64,000 bases of DNA from Thelonectria olida (GCA_020736575.1 JAGPYM010000009.1:558001-622000); one strand, 5' to 3'. Positions 23,617 through 36,011 are shown, numbered from the stretch's first letter. The notes: generated from the sequence alone by a model not told the origin. Made by a program: numbers and translations.

Positions 23617-26235
23617 ATGCAGCCTATTTCCACCGATCCGTTCTCATCCTCACGGCGACGTCCGCGCCTCGACTCCTCTTCGTCCTCCAACTCACCCGCT
23701 GACGGCCCGAAGCGTCCCCGCGTCTCCGAGACGCCCGTCATGGCGAGCGCGAAAGCGCGGGGCAAGCTGCCCCAGACCATCGACCTTACCAAGAAGACGG
23801 CCTTCCAACCATATGCTGGAGCCAAGAAGCTCGTCATCAAGAACCTTCGCCCGCCGAGCAACCAAGATGCCAGAGTCGCCGAGTACTATGCCCGGACCGA
23901 CAAGGAGCTCGAAGCAGCCCTAGATGCGATACTTGCCGAGAGGAAACTGGATGTCCCGTTTGAGCGATTGTACCGAGGCGTGGAAGATGTCTGCCGAAGG
24001 GGAGACCCACACAAGGTATTCACAATGCTTAAGGAGAAGGTCGAAAACCACTTGCATAAGAAGGTTCTGCCCAAAATCAAACGGGCGGGCGGTACATCCA
24101 ATATCGATAACCTGAAGAGTGTGTTGGAGGAGTGGAACACTTGGAATACGCAGACGGTACTCCTAACCGTTCCCTCACCGACTCTTCAAAGGCTAACTCC
24201 GACTGTAGGTTTTGATCCGGTCGACCTTTAGCTTTCTAGACAGGACATATTTGCTCCGAGAGGGACTCTCGTCAATCAACGACATGACCATCACCCAATT
24301 TCGCCGGGCGGTATTTCCGTCCAATTCGATACTGTATCAGTCTTCTCCAGGCAGAATGAGCATTGCCGGAGTTTGCCAGCTGATAGAGTACGACCGCGGA
24401 GACAACGACCAAATGGATGCAGCTCTGCTCAAAGAGTCGATCAGAATGCTCTACGTGCTAAACGTCTACGTCAAACATTTTGAGTCCCCATTCTTGGAGC
24501 ATTCCGCCGCATACTTTACAGGATTTGGAGAAGCATGGAGCACAGCAAGCCTTAAGGACTACATCTTGGTCCTTGAGAGACTGCTTAAGAAGGAAGACTA
24601 TCGATGCATTGCATACAACCTCGATAGCACCACGGAGAAGCAACTCATGGACTCTGCGCATTCAATACTGATTGAGCGATATTCCGAAAAGCTCTTGCAC
24701 GGCGGCAACCTCACCAAGCTTCTAGATGACAAGGAAGTCGAGTCTATGAAGGCCTTGTATGAGCTGCTCCGGTTATCGGGTATTCAAAAGAACATGAAGG
24801 AGCCATGGGGCGCCTACATTCGGGAGACTGGCACTGCAGTCATTAGAGATGAGAAACGAGGCGATGACATGGTTATTCGCCTACTGGAGCTCCGGCGATC
24901 TCTGGACCTCATGATCCGAGATGCTTTTGGTAAAGACGAAGATCTGCAATGGGCCATGAGAGAAGCATTCGGAAAGTTCATGAACGACCGTATGGTGGCA
25001 TCATGTTGGAGTTCTGGCACGTCCAAGGTTGGAGAGATGACGGCCAAGCACGTCGATATGCTGCTTCGGGGCGGTCTGAAATCCCTACCCAAGTCTTTGT
25101 TGTCAGACGTCCATGACCGGGCGGCAGCAGAAAAGCAGGGGCAGTCCAGCACGGCTGATGAAGATGCGGAATTGGACAGGCAACTGGACCAAGCGCTCGA
25201 GCTCTTCAGGTTTATTGAGGGCAAGGACGCGTTTGAGGCCTTTTACAAAAAAGGGTTGGCTCGAAGACTACTGATGGGCCGCAGCGCGAGCAAAGATGCG
25301 GAGCGAAGCATGCTGACGAAGCTTCGGGGCGAATGTGGCTCTAACTTCACTCACAATCTGGAGCAGATGTTCAAGGATCAAGACCTTGGCAAAGAAGAGA
25401 TAGAGGCGTATAAGCAGTGGTGCCAGGGCAATGGGCGGCATTCTGCTGTGGATCTTGATGTGATGGTTCTCTCCGCCGCTGCGTGGCCTACATACCCCGA
25501 TACCAGACTCGCCCTACCAGACTCGGTCAAGAACGACCTCGACCGCTTTGATACATATTATAAGAACAAGCATACCGGTCGAGTCTTGAATTGGAAGCAC
25601 TCACTGGCTCATTGTTGCCTCGAAGCCAGATTCCCTAAAGGCAAAAAGGAGCTTCTGGTGTCAGCATATCAAGGTGTGGTGCTCTTGATGTTCAACCACG
25701 TGGAAGAGGACAATGGATTTCTAGCGTACCAACAAATTGCGGACGGCACTGGTCTGAAAGGTGACGACCTCGATCGCACCCTACAATCCTTGGCCTGTGG
25801 AAGGGCAAGGGTGTTGACGAAGCACCCAAAGGGTCGTGATATCAGCAACACGGACACTTTTACCTTCAACAAGAATTTCAGGGACGACAGATACCGCGTG
25901 AAGATTAACCAGATTCAGCTCAAGGAGACCAAAGAGGAGACGAAAGCCACTTACGAGAGAGTAGTCCAGGACAGACGATTTGAGACGCAAGCTGCCATTG
26001 TCAGAATCATGAAGAGTCGGAAGTCGATGGGCCACGCAGAGTTGGTGGCCGAGGTGATCAACATGACGAAGAATCGAGGCAGTGTTGAGCCGCCGGCCAT
26101 TAAGAAGGAGATTGAGAGGTGAGTCGTGCTTTCGGGTTCCTAGAGTTTTTGATGAGTGCTAATAGATGTGATTGCAGTCTGATAGAGAAAGATTACATAG
26201 AGAGGGAGGGCAACCTGTATGTGTATCTGGCTTAA
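23617..26235 (+). CDS. CUL4: Cullin-4, scaffold of CRL4 (Ddb1-type) ubiquitin ligases
   Basis: This gene encodes a cullin scaffold that links an adaptor (Ddb1 in the Cul4 family) to the RING protein Rbx1. Exons 23617-24156, 24209-26118 and 26178-26235 give 835 residues. The cullin homology core contains KDAFEAFYKKGLARRLLMG and SMLTKLRGECGSNFTH, which match Cul4 better than Cul1 or Cul3. The C-terminal winged helix has the neddylation motif AAIVRIMKSRK, with the acceptor Lys at about 782, and the protein ends in the usual IEKDYIERE...YVYLA block, coded across the last intron. The first 60 or so residues are a Ser-rich, basic extension with RRRPR and KRPR (likely NLS), then TIDLTK. Met42 (codon at 23740) has a better start context than Met1, so a shorter form is possible. 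Confidence 0.93.
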
Positions 26236-27062
26236 CGAGGCGGTCGGTCGGTATTGGGACGGGTCATGAAAGTTTTGTATTCTTTCCGCACTACCAGCAG
26301 GCAGCACGAAATAAGACGCAGCGATGCTCGACTGTTTATTTTGCTTGGGTAACGGAAATGGAAGTCGACTCACCAACCTCGAAAAGTAACCCCGGAAAAA
26401 AACCTCTTCATCCGGGAATCGAACAGCGAGGACATGGGCAATGCCTGCCTGTCTCAGAACGGAAAGATGACAAAAAGTGAAGGAAAGCGAAGCTCGGGGC
26501 CATGGGGGACAAGGTAAGGGATTCAAAAGACTGTTGAGTCAAAATCAGCTACTTCGCTGGAAGATTCCTTGATCGGTTTGATCTATGACCTGTTGCGATG
26601 CTGACGGGAGGCCTGGAGATGGGCCTTGGTTGCAGTGGCTGCCTTGAGGGCTGAGTCTGGCTCCTCCTTCCCAAGTGCAGAACGATTAGGTAGGTAGATG
26701 GGAAGGCACACCTTGACACCTCCATCGTTCCCGCCTGTTTCCCCTTTGAAAATCTGTTAGCCAGGTTCTCTCTCTTTCAATGAACCATCAGCTCGAAAAC
26801 GCCGGAGGACGTTCCTCTGGCGCTTAGCGATTCGACATGCTTGCACCAGCCGCGGATGAGGTCGGATCATAACCACCACCCACTTCACCCTGCATGACTT
26901 CTGTGCCGTCGTCGCACAACCGCCTAACCTCGAGCATTGAGCCAACAGCCTCAGCCACCCCCACTTCGTTGAGGTGGTTGTATTTCTTTACAAAGGCCCA
27001 AGTCCCTTTCTGTGTTCAACAGCAAAGATGGTGTTTCCGCCCAACACCATTGTTAAACCAAC
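26236..27062. other. Intergenic between CUL4 and the STAND-N gene
   Basis: About 830 bp without a supported gene. One segment near 26410-26425, read on the minus strand, resembles a tRNA T-loop but lacks a pairing stem (see rejected items). It presumably holds the CUL4 3' UTR and the next promoter. Confidence 0.5.
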
Positions 27063-29255
27063 ATGGACCCCGTATCACTCGCATTCGCCGTCGTCGGATT
27101 AGGCTTACAACTTGTCGAGACTAGCGTTGCCATCAAGGAGCAGATTGCCGCCTACAAATCTGCAGCCAAGGAAATTTCAGCACTCTCGGATAAGCTCGAC
27201 GACATTGAAATCATCTGCCAGTCCCTCGACGTCGCTCTCGCCCGCTATAACGATGCCCCGAAAGCATGCGATCTCCTCCTCCTTCAAAAACTGCACAAGA
27301 TTATGAATCGGTGTCAGGAAAATGTCTCTCAGTTGCACAATGTTATCATCAAGATATCTTTCGACCAGGTTAAAAGGCGGGGTCCCTTGAACACGGTTGG
27401 CGTCTTATTCCTGAAGTACAAAGGCACGATTCACAGGTACAACGAGGAGCTGGACCAGTCCCTTCAATCGTTGCAATTAATCATGGTCGCCAGTATGACG
27501 TGAGCCTCATGGCCCTACTCTGCGTTGACAAGCACTCAAGAATCAGCAGCATCATGAATTACACGGCCTACAAAGACATTGAGCAGTCTCCCAATGCTCC
27601 CACCCACTCACAGGATCACGAAACGAGAGAATACACGCATGGCACGAGCATAACCAAGACCAAACGGTCAGATGACCAACCAATAGTCCGGTCCAAGTCC
27701 TGGCTCCGGTCTTGGCGGTCAGTATGTTTGTTCCAACACGAAAACGTGCAGAACTTCTGCAAGTCATCATCTACTGTTCTAGGAGAAACGTCTTCCTTCC
27801 TGGCTGCATCACCCTTACTCGGTCTTTACTTCAAAGTGACACTTCAGAGTGGTTATCTTAGTCCTCGTTCAATCTTCATCAACTTTCCACAAATTGTCGA
27901 CTTGAACAACGATGAAGTGATCAGTCCGCGACTCGTCTCAACCTTCGATAGCGATGATGTAACCTCGCTTCAAGCTCTCTTGAATGAAGCCGTCGTCAAT
28001 TCGTCTACAGAGGTTGCAGTGCAGGGGGATGGATGGAGTTATGCTTCATTGCTTGGAGTGAGATCTGCCCCAAAAACTGATGGTATTCATTGCTAAAACA
28101 AAGGTGGTAGCTCGCTATCCTTGGCGGTAAATCAAAAATAACTCGATTCCTGATGAGCCAACACTTTGGTCTGCACGAAAGGTTTGCTTTGTGTTCTATT
28201 ATACTCTACTTCGCTATGCTGATGATGCTTATTGCAGAACCTTGGATAGGTGTCAATTTTTTACAAAAGGCTCCTCAAACATACAAACTGCCAACGCATA
28301 TATCAGCCTTCGGGGAGATTCCCTCTCGCTAGACGAGTTTGATGAGCTCTGGCGTCAAGGCCGTAGTATTGAGTACGCCGCATTCTTGATAGCCACGTGT
28401 CGGGTTCACTACGCTGCAGATCCAGACCGTTTTAACGATACGATATGGAACCAGATCTTCAAAGAATTTCTATTCTCGCTGGATTTTTATTCGATTTATC
28501 CGCGATATGGATGGGCGAGGCTAATGAAGGAAGTCATTCGGGGTGGTTTCGATGTTCACAGGACGACATGGGCTGAACAACCATTTTATCTTCGCGGGGC
28601 CACTGCCCTCAAAGCCATCATGTGTTCGAGAAGCACGCCGGATGACTCATTTAACGCTGTCCGGGCCTGGGTAACACTCATGGAACAGTGTGGCGTCGAC
28701 ACTCAGGAGTACCTTGAGACTGAGATTCGCCACTGTTCCTCAACATGGGACAAAGATCATTGGTTTTTCTGGGACCATCCCGAATTCGACCGGCATGAGA
28801 GACACTTCGAAGTGCGAGAATTTGGCGGCAAGAGATTTCCGTCTTGGTACCAAACGGCATCCTGCAAGTCAAATCCTGTTCCCGAGCTATGGGGGGAGTT
28901 CCCACAACTTGCTATCTCAGCGAGACGTACCTACTACTCTCGTAGCTACGTCTTCGATGAAACGAACACTCTCGGGCCACACAGAGCCTGGAAGAGTTTG
29001 ATGCTGAAGGATCGAGACATGTGGCCTTTCCATTGGTCCATCACGCCCGAGTACATTGATATGGTGCCCCGCTTCTTCCCCTACTATACACCAGGAGGGC
29101 GGGAACGAAGGCAAGCATGTAAAAATGGGCTTATAAGAGCGCTCGACCTTATGGAGGGTCGGTTCGAGCGACAACACATGGAGAGGCTTCGCAAGTCTGG
29201 GCACTACAAGGGCTCAAGACTCAAGAGCCAAATGCCAGGGGCGTGGATTGATTAG
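27063..29255 (+). CDS. Orphan STAND/NLR N-terminal-domain protein with degenerate ankyrin-like C-terminus
   Basis: The first 145 residues (MDPVSLAFAVVGLGLQLVE, then a helical SALSDKLDDIEIICQSL pattern) look like the fungal N-terminal domain found on STAND/NLR-type proteins linked to self-recognition. No P-loop NTPase follows. Instead there is a basic linker, then a Trp-rich region with ankyrin-like pieces (for example WVTLMEQCGVDTQEYLETE) common in multi-gene fungal families. My model has exons 27063-27499, 27550-28057, 28104-28126 and 28238-29255, giving 661 residues. The phases agree, but the 28058-28237 stretch has stops and the tiny 23-nt exon is uncertain. The gene may be split or a decaying pseudogene. 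The N-terminal domain call is reasonably firm, the full structure is not, and no function is proven. Confidence 0.55.
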
Positions 29256-29715
29256 GGAGGGAACCTGAGCTGATGAGCAGGGCAAACGTTCAGTCTTTGC
29301 CTAGGTATGATGAAACGACGGGTTGAATGCGATCTGGGGCGAAATGGATTCCATCTTGACGATGTGTATGATAGCTGGTTGTATAAGTCGAGTCATGTAG
29401 TTTGAACTCGGTCGTCATATAGGTACGTAGGAAGCATGTTTTCTTTCTTGAGACTTTAAATATGCATCTATGCGTATTCCGGAACTGATTGATATAATGC
29501 TCATCATTGTATTTGACTCGGCTGATCAGAAGATGAGGTACGTTGTGGGCAGATGCTTGACAGGCAGGCTGCTTACCAAATGATTTCTAGCTCGCAGCCT
29601 CGTAAGTCTCCCGTCTCTTTGCTTGCTCGTAGATCAGTTCACATTGGACCCCGATGGTCCTTGCCACTCACCTATTCTAACCGGCCGGAACTCGGACAAT
29701 TGATACGAGGGCATC
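29256..29715. other. Intergenic between the STAND-N gene and the F-box-like gene
   Basis: About 460 bp, AT-richer than the flanking genes. It contains no ORF with a recognisable motif. It probably carries the STAND-N 3' UTR and the next promoter. Confidence 0.5.
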
Positions 29716-31746
29716 ATGCCGATGACGACCATGGCGGGCCTGTCGACGACTCGATTGACAGAGCCGCCAAACCATCTGGCGCTGCACTCGCCGTGCGGCA
29801 TTTGCGCAGGTGCCGTTGTTGCGGGGGACACGATTGTCGGCTGTGCGTATCTACGTGTGGCACTTCTCGGGAGCGATTCCACTGACCGCCGCCAGTGCTG
29901 GGCAACGAGGACTCGTCGGGCCTCGACTCTCACACCCCCGCAGTTCAGCTGCCGCAATGGGGCGACAACGACTTCCCCAGGACAAACGACCGCCTGCTCT
30001 GCAACCAGGTCAACTGCGCCATCTGCTACGAGGGCCCCGAGACGGCCACGCTGCACGCCGAGTGCTTTGGCCGGTTTCGCCAGCTGTGCACCGCCGACGA
30101 CGGCTTGGACAGGCTGTGGCGGACTGCGGCGTGGCGGCGGCCGTGGAGGGATGCGAATGTGGGCGTGTTGGAGGACAAGGTGCACTTTTCGCACGAGGCG
30201 CTCGCACCCGTCGCGACCGAGTGTGGGCTGAAGCTGCTGGCGAGCATGCCGCACGAGATTGTGAGGCTGGTGAGAGGTCGCTCGCCCAGGGCGCCGTTCT
30301 GGAGGGTCGTGGCTGCGTCGGAACTCGCCATGCGGCTTTCGCTCCCGCTGGATGCTGTGTCGAGCGGTGAGCCGCGGTCGTTTGCCGCCCGCGATATTGT
30401 GAGCTGGGAACGGGGTGGCGAGCTGAAGGTGTCTGAGGGCGGGCTCAAGCACCTCAAGATCCGAGTGACAATCGACTCCTGCGGTCTTCAAAAGTTTGAG
30501 ACGCTCGAGGACAGCGAGATGTGCTACAGCCCGCGGAGGTATGACCATTTGGCCTATGCGGTTATAGAACAGAGCCATTTCTCAAGAGTCATGGCTCAAT
30601 ATCAGGTTGTCTTCACCACCCTTCATCGCTACCCTGCGGCAACTGACAGGAGATAGGACGGCCAGCTTCGCTTGCGGCTGCAGCCGGGACAGTACCACTT
30701 CGACATCTGGGATACGCCAGCGCCGCCGTGTTTTGATGCTCCGACGTCGCCGCACGAAGTGCAGTGCGTCTACACGCCCCTCATGGCGCTCCCCACGCGC
30801 TTGGCTACCATCGATCTCACGACTGTCACGGGCTTGACCTTCTTTATGAACGAAGGCGGAGCAACTATGGACATTCACGGACACACGGCCGAGAAGCCGT
30901 TTGCGTCTATTCCACATGATATGCCGGAAAGCGAGTTCGAGGAGTACGGGCACTGGATCTACGTCCCGCTGCCGCCCGAGGACGAAGTACTGGCGTTTGC
31001 TACGAGAGGGTATAAGTGGCCGCCTCCGGGACAACCGAGTTTTCTTGTAAGTCGTTGCAGCTCCCAACAACACCTACCTACATAGTCTAACGAATTTGTA
31101 CTCTTGTCTTAAGCTGCGCACCAAGCTAGCAGGCGACATTGCCTTTGGGCCTTGGTTTCCTCCGAGCAGTCAGCCCACGCAAGTCTCGGAGACACCCAAC
31201 ATGATCATCTACGGACGGTCGGGCGCCCTCAACGGCGAGGCTACGGGCATGGGCTTCTCGCCGCGGACGGCGGCCGGGATCGACGACGTCTTTCCGCGGC
31301 GGAGCTACAGCTTTGTGCCCGAGGCGATGCCGACCGAGTTCGGCGACGAGTCGAGGGAGTGCTACTTCTCGTGCGCGCCGCTGTCTGGGGCCAAACGCGC
31401 AACGGTGTTTTGGCGAACGGGGCTCAGAGTGTGCAGGGGCATCCTCCTTGAGTATGAGAAGGGCGCGCAGCGGACGGTGGGCGATGTGCGGCTTGGAGCG
31501 GATGCCTCCGACGCGTACGAGGACGGTCCGAGGCGGATGTGCACCAAGATGGTGCCGTATGACATGCCGCGGTGGCAGTGGCAGACGCAGGCGCTGGGGT
31601 ATGAGGTTGTGTTCAGTAGGGAGGAGGAGTGCGAGGCGAGACATGCGCGGTCTGGGTGGGTGTGTCATGACATGGAGGGCGTTTTGAATTTCTGGTTTAG
31701 CATGAGGGAGAATTATATTGAAGTTGTTGGGACGGCGGGGGGATAG
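29716..31746 (+). CDS. Uncharacterised fungal protein with N-terminal CxxC motif and F-box-like segment
   Basis: I do not recognise a named orthologue. Exons 29716-29842, 29896-30605, 30657-31046 and 31114-31746 give 619 residues with consistent phase. The start region has HSPCGICAG (Cys27, Cys30) running after splicing into VVAGDTIVG-LLGNED. This CxxC-then-IVxLLGN pattern resembles the zinc-ribbon-like start of a large set of fungal hypothetical proteins. A second Cys cluster (CNQVNCAICYEG) follows. Near residues 155-190 the sequence LASMPHEIVRLV...FWRVVAASEL is F-box-like. The C-terminal two thirds are globular with many aromatic residues, as in fungal F-box proteins of unknown target. Exons 1 and 2 are strikingly GC-rich (29.9-30.4 kb). 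A link to an SCF ubiquitin ligase is inference only. The start codon is uncertain. Confidence 0.65.
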
Positions 31747-32514
31747 GAGGCCTACCTACCACACAGTTGCCTCAACGAACCATTGCCCTCGATTCTGCGA
31801 GAACGGCCACGGTGCCTCCGCTGCAAACTGGCTGCCGGCACCAGCTACCTCATCAGTTGGTTGGTAAGAAGCAGGGCGAACTGGTCTTGCACATTGCTCC
31901 GAAGTGAAGCGGACATGAGACACGGCCGGCCCGGGACCGAATGGGCAACTCACTGTCCTTCTTGTCAATGACAATCTTGCACAGCTTATGATACCGGTGC
32001 TTCCGGCCCTCCTACGCAAAAGCCCATTGCGCAAGTGTGAAAAATTGCTGGATAATCCATTTCGTGCAAGGCAGCAAACGTCGCCACTTGCACTTTGAGC
32101 AAAGACGAAAGATGGTGTACGACAGACATACACAGTCACCCAGCAACGAGGTTGAAACAGCTTACAAAGAAAGATTGCTGATCCGCCCGCAACGAGGCAA
32201 CCGTTGGGCAGCCATCTTTCGTGGGTTGAAGGGGAATGAATCATGTTGCTGATGATTCGTCGTGCTACTCCAGCTCTCACCAAGTTTCAACACGCAGTAG
32301 AGCAGCCAAACGAGTACGAGAAATACATGGCAGCACATGATTCATTGAGAGTCCTTCTTTATTTTTTATTATTTTTTTTTCTGGCGCATCTATTCTGCGG
32401 GCGGGAACACGAGAAGTTGCACGGCATGTTCAACACTTGTACGAGAGACCAGCTATCAGTAATTGGTAGGGAAAGAAGGAGAGGATCTGATTTGGTCGGC
32501 ATGCTTCCCCGAGC

Positions 32515-32539
32515 GTGTGTGTGTGTGTGTGTGTGTGTG
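32515..32539. repeat. (GT)12 microsatellite
   Basis: An uninterrupted GT dinucleotide run of 25 bases in noncoding DNA. Confidence 0.95.
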
Positions 32540-33420
32540 CAGATTCGCCTCATTTTTTATATTCTTTTCTTGTGTTTGTTCTTTGGCATCAGGGCTTTCA
32601 ATGCAACCACTACGACACATGGCATGGGCGTTGAAGGAGGCATTGAAAATGTCAAAAAAGTCACACAGCCTTCCTTCCTCGGCCGGGCGAGCGCTGATGG
32701 AGGGCAGCGTTACAAATAAGCCAATGGGGGAGAAGCGCTTCCAGTGCAACTCAGCCGGACGGGAGAGCATTTCCATTGGGGCGATCACGCGGGGATACGT
32801 CCTATTCTGCTGCGAGCCAGTTAGTTATACCTTGTTGTGCTTTCAATCGCTGTTATTTGCTGGCTGGATTCCATTGCTTCTCATCGGCGACCTGCCCCAG
32901 AGGTTGAAACTGCACCTCATCTGATGTCACCACCACCCCGCCATCGCCTCGTCCCCGACAGCTAAGGAATGCAGTGCAGCACATCTTCGCATCTACCCGG
33001 AAATCAAGTTTCCCGCATGCACATCAGAAACATAGCGTCCCGTCCCTCAATTTGCCCCTTGTGTTCGTACCCAGCCCGACGCACGACATGCTCCCGTCCT
33101 TTCCACGCGTCGTCCCTCACGGTTGATGTGCCGCGTCGACAAGGCAGAAACCGAGTCGCACACAGGTCTGCAGAATCGAACAATGCCGAGAAATCATCAA
33201 CATGCGTGGGAGCGAGATTGTTTGGAGCGTGACACGGCAGCGGCCTCTAAACGCGTCTTCCGCCGGCTGGTTCCATCCACGTCTGTCTGCGTCTGCCTTG
33301 CGCCCATGGAATCCTACCATGCGAACCACGTCCGCCCGGAAAAGGTGGCCTTCGTCCCGTGAACTAATGGGCATGTCACTCGCTCCGCGCGGCCGCGCAG
33401 CAACCCCAACGTACCTAAAG

Positions 33421-33446
33421 GAGGGAGGGAGGGAGGGAGGGAGGGA
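33421..33446. repeat. (GGGA)6 microsatellite, purine tract
   Basis: Six near-perfect GGGA units form an all-purine strand. Runs of three G at regular spacing could form a G-quadruplex, which is inference. Confidence 0.9.
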
Positions 33447-34070
33447 GAATTACGCCCGTGGCTTGGAGGAGAGGAGGACAGCATTCGCTGCCATCGACAG
33501 ACGCACGACGACTGCGCGCAGCTTGAAAGACGATTGATCCCAATTGATACCCAACCCGAGTTGAATCGAGTGACTGACTAAGTTGCGTGAGGTGAGTATT
33601 GAAGTCGTAAATAGCTTATATAGTTCCGTCAATTGGTCTTTTTGAAAGGACATATCCTAAAGACGATTCGACTCAAAGACAAAACCACAATAAACTCCTG
33701 CACCTTTTGTACTTCTTAGCTCCAATTGCCATCTGCACATTTGGCATCCCTCTGAGCCTCACTCAATCGCAATCCCCCCTCCGCACCTCCCTCCTGGCGG
33801 GCACTGGCAGCCTCACTTTAGTGTCTAGGTAGTCAAGTAGACTCTCATCCGAGTGCTGCTGTCACCTATATCAAGACCCAACCTCCCCCCTGTCTCTCTG
33901 ACTTGGCATGAAGAAGTGTCAATTCCATCAAGCATCTCTTTTCAAGCTCCTCGGTCACGGCTGAAAGTTTCAACCCTTTTCTTCCGCGTCAACCTCAATC
34001 CAGCCCTCCAACACAGCAACCCTTACCCAATCCTCCCATCCAAGCCATTCCCACAGACTTTCGTCAGGGC

Positions 34071-34906
34071 ATGCCTACCATGAACCCACAAGGGCAAATG
34101 GCCGGGAACATGTCCCCTCAGCACTTTTCTCATCTTCCCATGCCCCGTATGCCTGAAGACCTTCGTCCTCGTGCTTCTCCTGCGAGAAGCCACGTCGAGA
34201 TCTCTGACATCCGGGGCGAATTGCCCACTGAGGCCGAAGCCCGGGAAGCGCTGTCAACCATCATCATCATGCGTCTTGAAAAGGTAGAACGACTTCAAGA
34301 TCTTGATCAAAATGGCCCTCTCGGGAGATCCACCTGGGACAGAGTCAAGCGTTTCCGCGTAACTGACATCTCCCAACAAGAGGCCAAACACCGGGTCAGA
34401 CTTCTCGAGCAAGAGACAAAGCCCGTGAGCAAGAAGAAGGAGGCCTGCGGCCTTGCCGTGCAGCGCCAACTTGAGCTTGCCCAACAAAGCCTTGATCTCG
34501 AAGATCTTGACAAGAGGTTTTGCCACACACTTGTGCAGTTCGACTCCAAGACTCGGCCACTGGACCCAGCACTGCTCGAGAGCTCTATTAAGCATATTAA
34601 GAGGGATAAGGGCAAGAAGGGCAAGAAGCTCAAGGTGCCCACAAAAGAAAGAATCGCCATCACCGCATACTTTAAGAGATCGCCCACATCTGAGCAGAGC
34701 AGCATGCGAATGCTCAAGGAACGGAAGATGGAGAAGGCCATGAGGTCGCGCGAACACTTGCCCGCGCACTTCCCACAATCTCCCAGTCCCATGGGAACTC
34801 CGGCCTTCAGCCACCCACAACCTGCCAACCCTGCTCGGCAAGCGGTGCCACAGATGCCACCTCAGGCTGTGCAGCCGAAGCCCAGTCTTCCCAAGCCGCC
34901 GCAGGG

Positions 34907-34943
<37 letters not shown>

Positions 34944-36011
34944 CTCCCCAAGCAGCCCCAGGCTCAGCAGCAACAGCAGCAACCTCTTCCCAAGCAGCCT
35001 CAGGTCCAGAAGCAGCAGCAGCCGCCGCCTCTGCCACCTAAGGAGCTCCCCAAGCAACCTCAGGGCCAGCCGCAGCCGCAGCCGCAGCAGCAAAAGGTTC
35101 TCCCCAAACAGCCCCAAGGTGCGCCTCCACAAAAGGTACATCTGCAAGGTCAACAGCAGAAGGTGGACCAACAGGAAGAACCGCTTATCTTGGTGGAGGA
35201 GATTGAGGATGTGAAGCCATCCAAGTCTGGCCAAGGCAACAACAAGAACAGGTCGTTCGAGCCCCTCAAGGTCCAGATTAAGAACGGTAACAAATATTAC
35301 CCGAACTCTGCTCGGAGTTCGCAGAACTCTTTCGATGATCGATCTTCATCGAGTAGCATCAGCGACGCCAGCACGCTTCCTTCGTCTGTAGGATCCAGCT
35401 CTGGAGCGTCCAAGCATCACAGGAGCCGAGGTCGAAGTCGGACTCCTGTATACCGAGATGAACCTAGGCTCTTCGACAGGCGTGAGAAGGACATTTACGT
35501 GGAACGCAGGAGGTACCCTGACCCACACTTTGTCCGAATACCCTCATCCCGGGGTTCATCTATTAGGGATTCGTCCCATCCTAGTGTCCATGATTGGGAC
35601 ATCCGGTACAACTCCCGGACTGCGCCGTCACCACGCATCTTCCAGGCACAGGCCGGTGTTCGCCACGTTGCTCCTCCCGCAGCGCGTCGAGAAGTCATTC
35701 TGGATAATCTCGAGAGGGAAGATGACCAGATTCACAGAATGCGTCTGGACGCTGCTTACCGCGGCGAAGACCTTCTCAAGGAAGGCCCAGGCCGAGATCG
35801 CCTGGGTGAAGCGCTTCATCGCCGAAAAGCTCTGGAGAATGAGCTGCACGATGTCTCGGTAGAGGAAGAGCGCCATCGTCGAACGGTTCTGGAAAATGAG
35901 CTGCAAGACATTCCCTGGCGCGAGGATGATGCCGCTGACTATATGGAGGCGAGGAAGAGGGAGTGGTTCGTCAACCGCCCGCTTCCAACGCGGGAAAGAC
36001 GAGAACGTTGA
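34071..36011 (+). CDS. Uncharacterised poly-Gln, coiled-coil fungal protein
   Basis: A single-exon gene of 646 residues with no orthologue I can name. Residues 50-205 form a helical conserved-looking block (STIIIMRLEKVERLQDL, ERIAITAYFKRSP) of the kind seen in many fungal hypothetical proteins. Residues 270-360 are low complexity: an 11-Gln run coded by pure CAG and five imperfect copies of LPKQPQxQ. Residues 405-470 are Ser- and Arg-rich (HRSRGRSRTPVYRDEP). The last 90 residues are charged and helical, with two related copies of a LENEL(H/Q)D unit that suggest a coiled coil. No signal peptide, membrane segment or enzyme motif is visible. The ATG at 34071 is the first in frame; a second one three codons later is an alternative. 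Confidence 0.72.
34908..34940 (+). repeat. (CAG)11 coding microsatellite
   Basis: Eleven perfect CAG triplets encode residues 280-290 (Gln) of the poly-Gln protein. Confidence 0.95.

Larger units (their letters stand above)
31747..34070. other. Gene-poor spacer of 2.3 kb with microsatellites
   Basis: No supported gene. ORFs of up to 175 codons occur on both strands but show no motif and overlap each other. The segment carries a (GT)n tract and a (GGGA)n tract, listed separately. The last part (33700-34070) is C- and CT-rich and is the likely promoter and leader of the poly-Gln gene. Confidence 0.5.

Noticed and set aside
26405..26425. tRNA-like T-loop (GTTCGATTCCCGG on the minus strand)
   Set aside because: The loop matches, but the 5' side of the T-stem does not pair with CCCGG, and no anticodon arm or acceptor stem can be formed around it.
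31756..32283. 175-codon ORF, minus strand, after the F-box-like gene
   Set aside because: Cys-, Arg- and Ser-rich without motif, overlapped by ORFs on the other strand; likely chance.
34254..35234. 326-codon Leu-rich ORF antisense to the poly-Gln gene
   Set aside because: It is the reverse reading of CAG/CCN-rich coding DNA, which gives Leu runs; not an independent gene.
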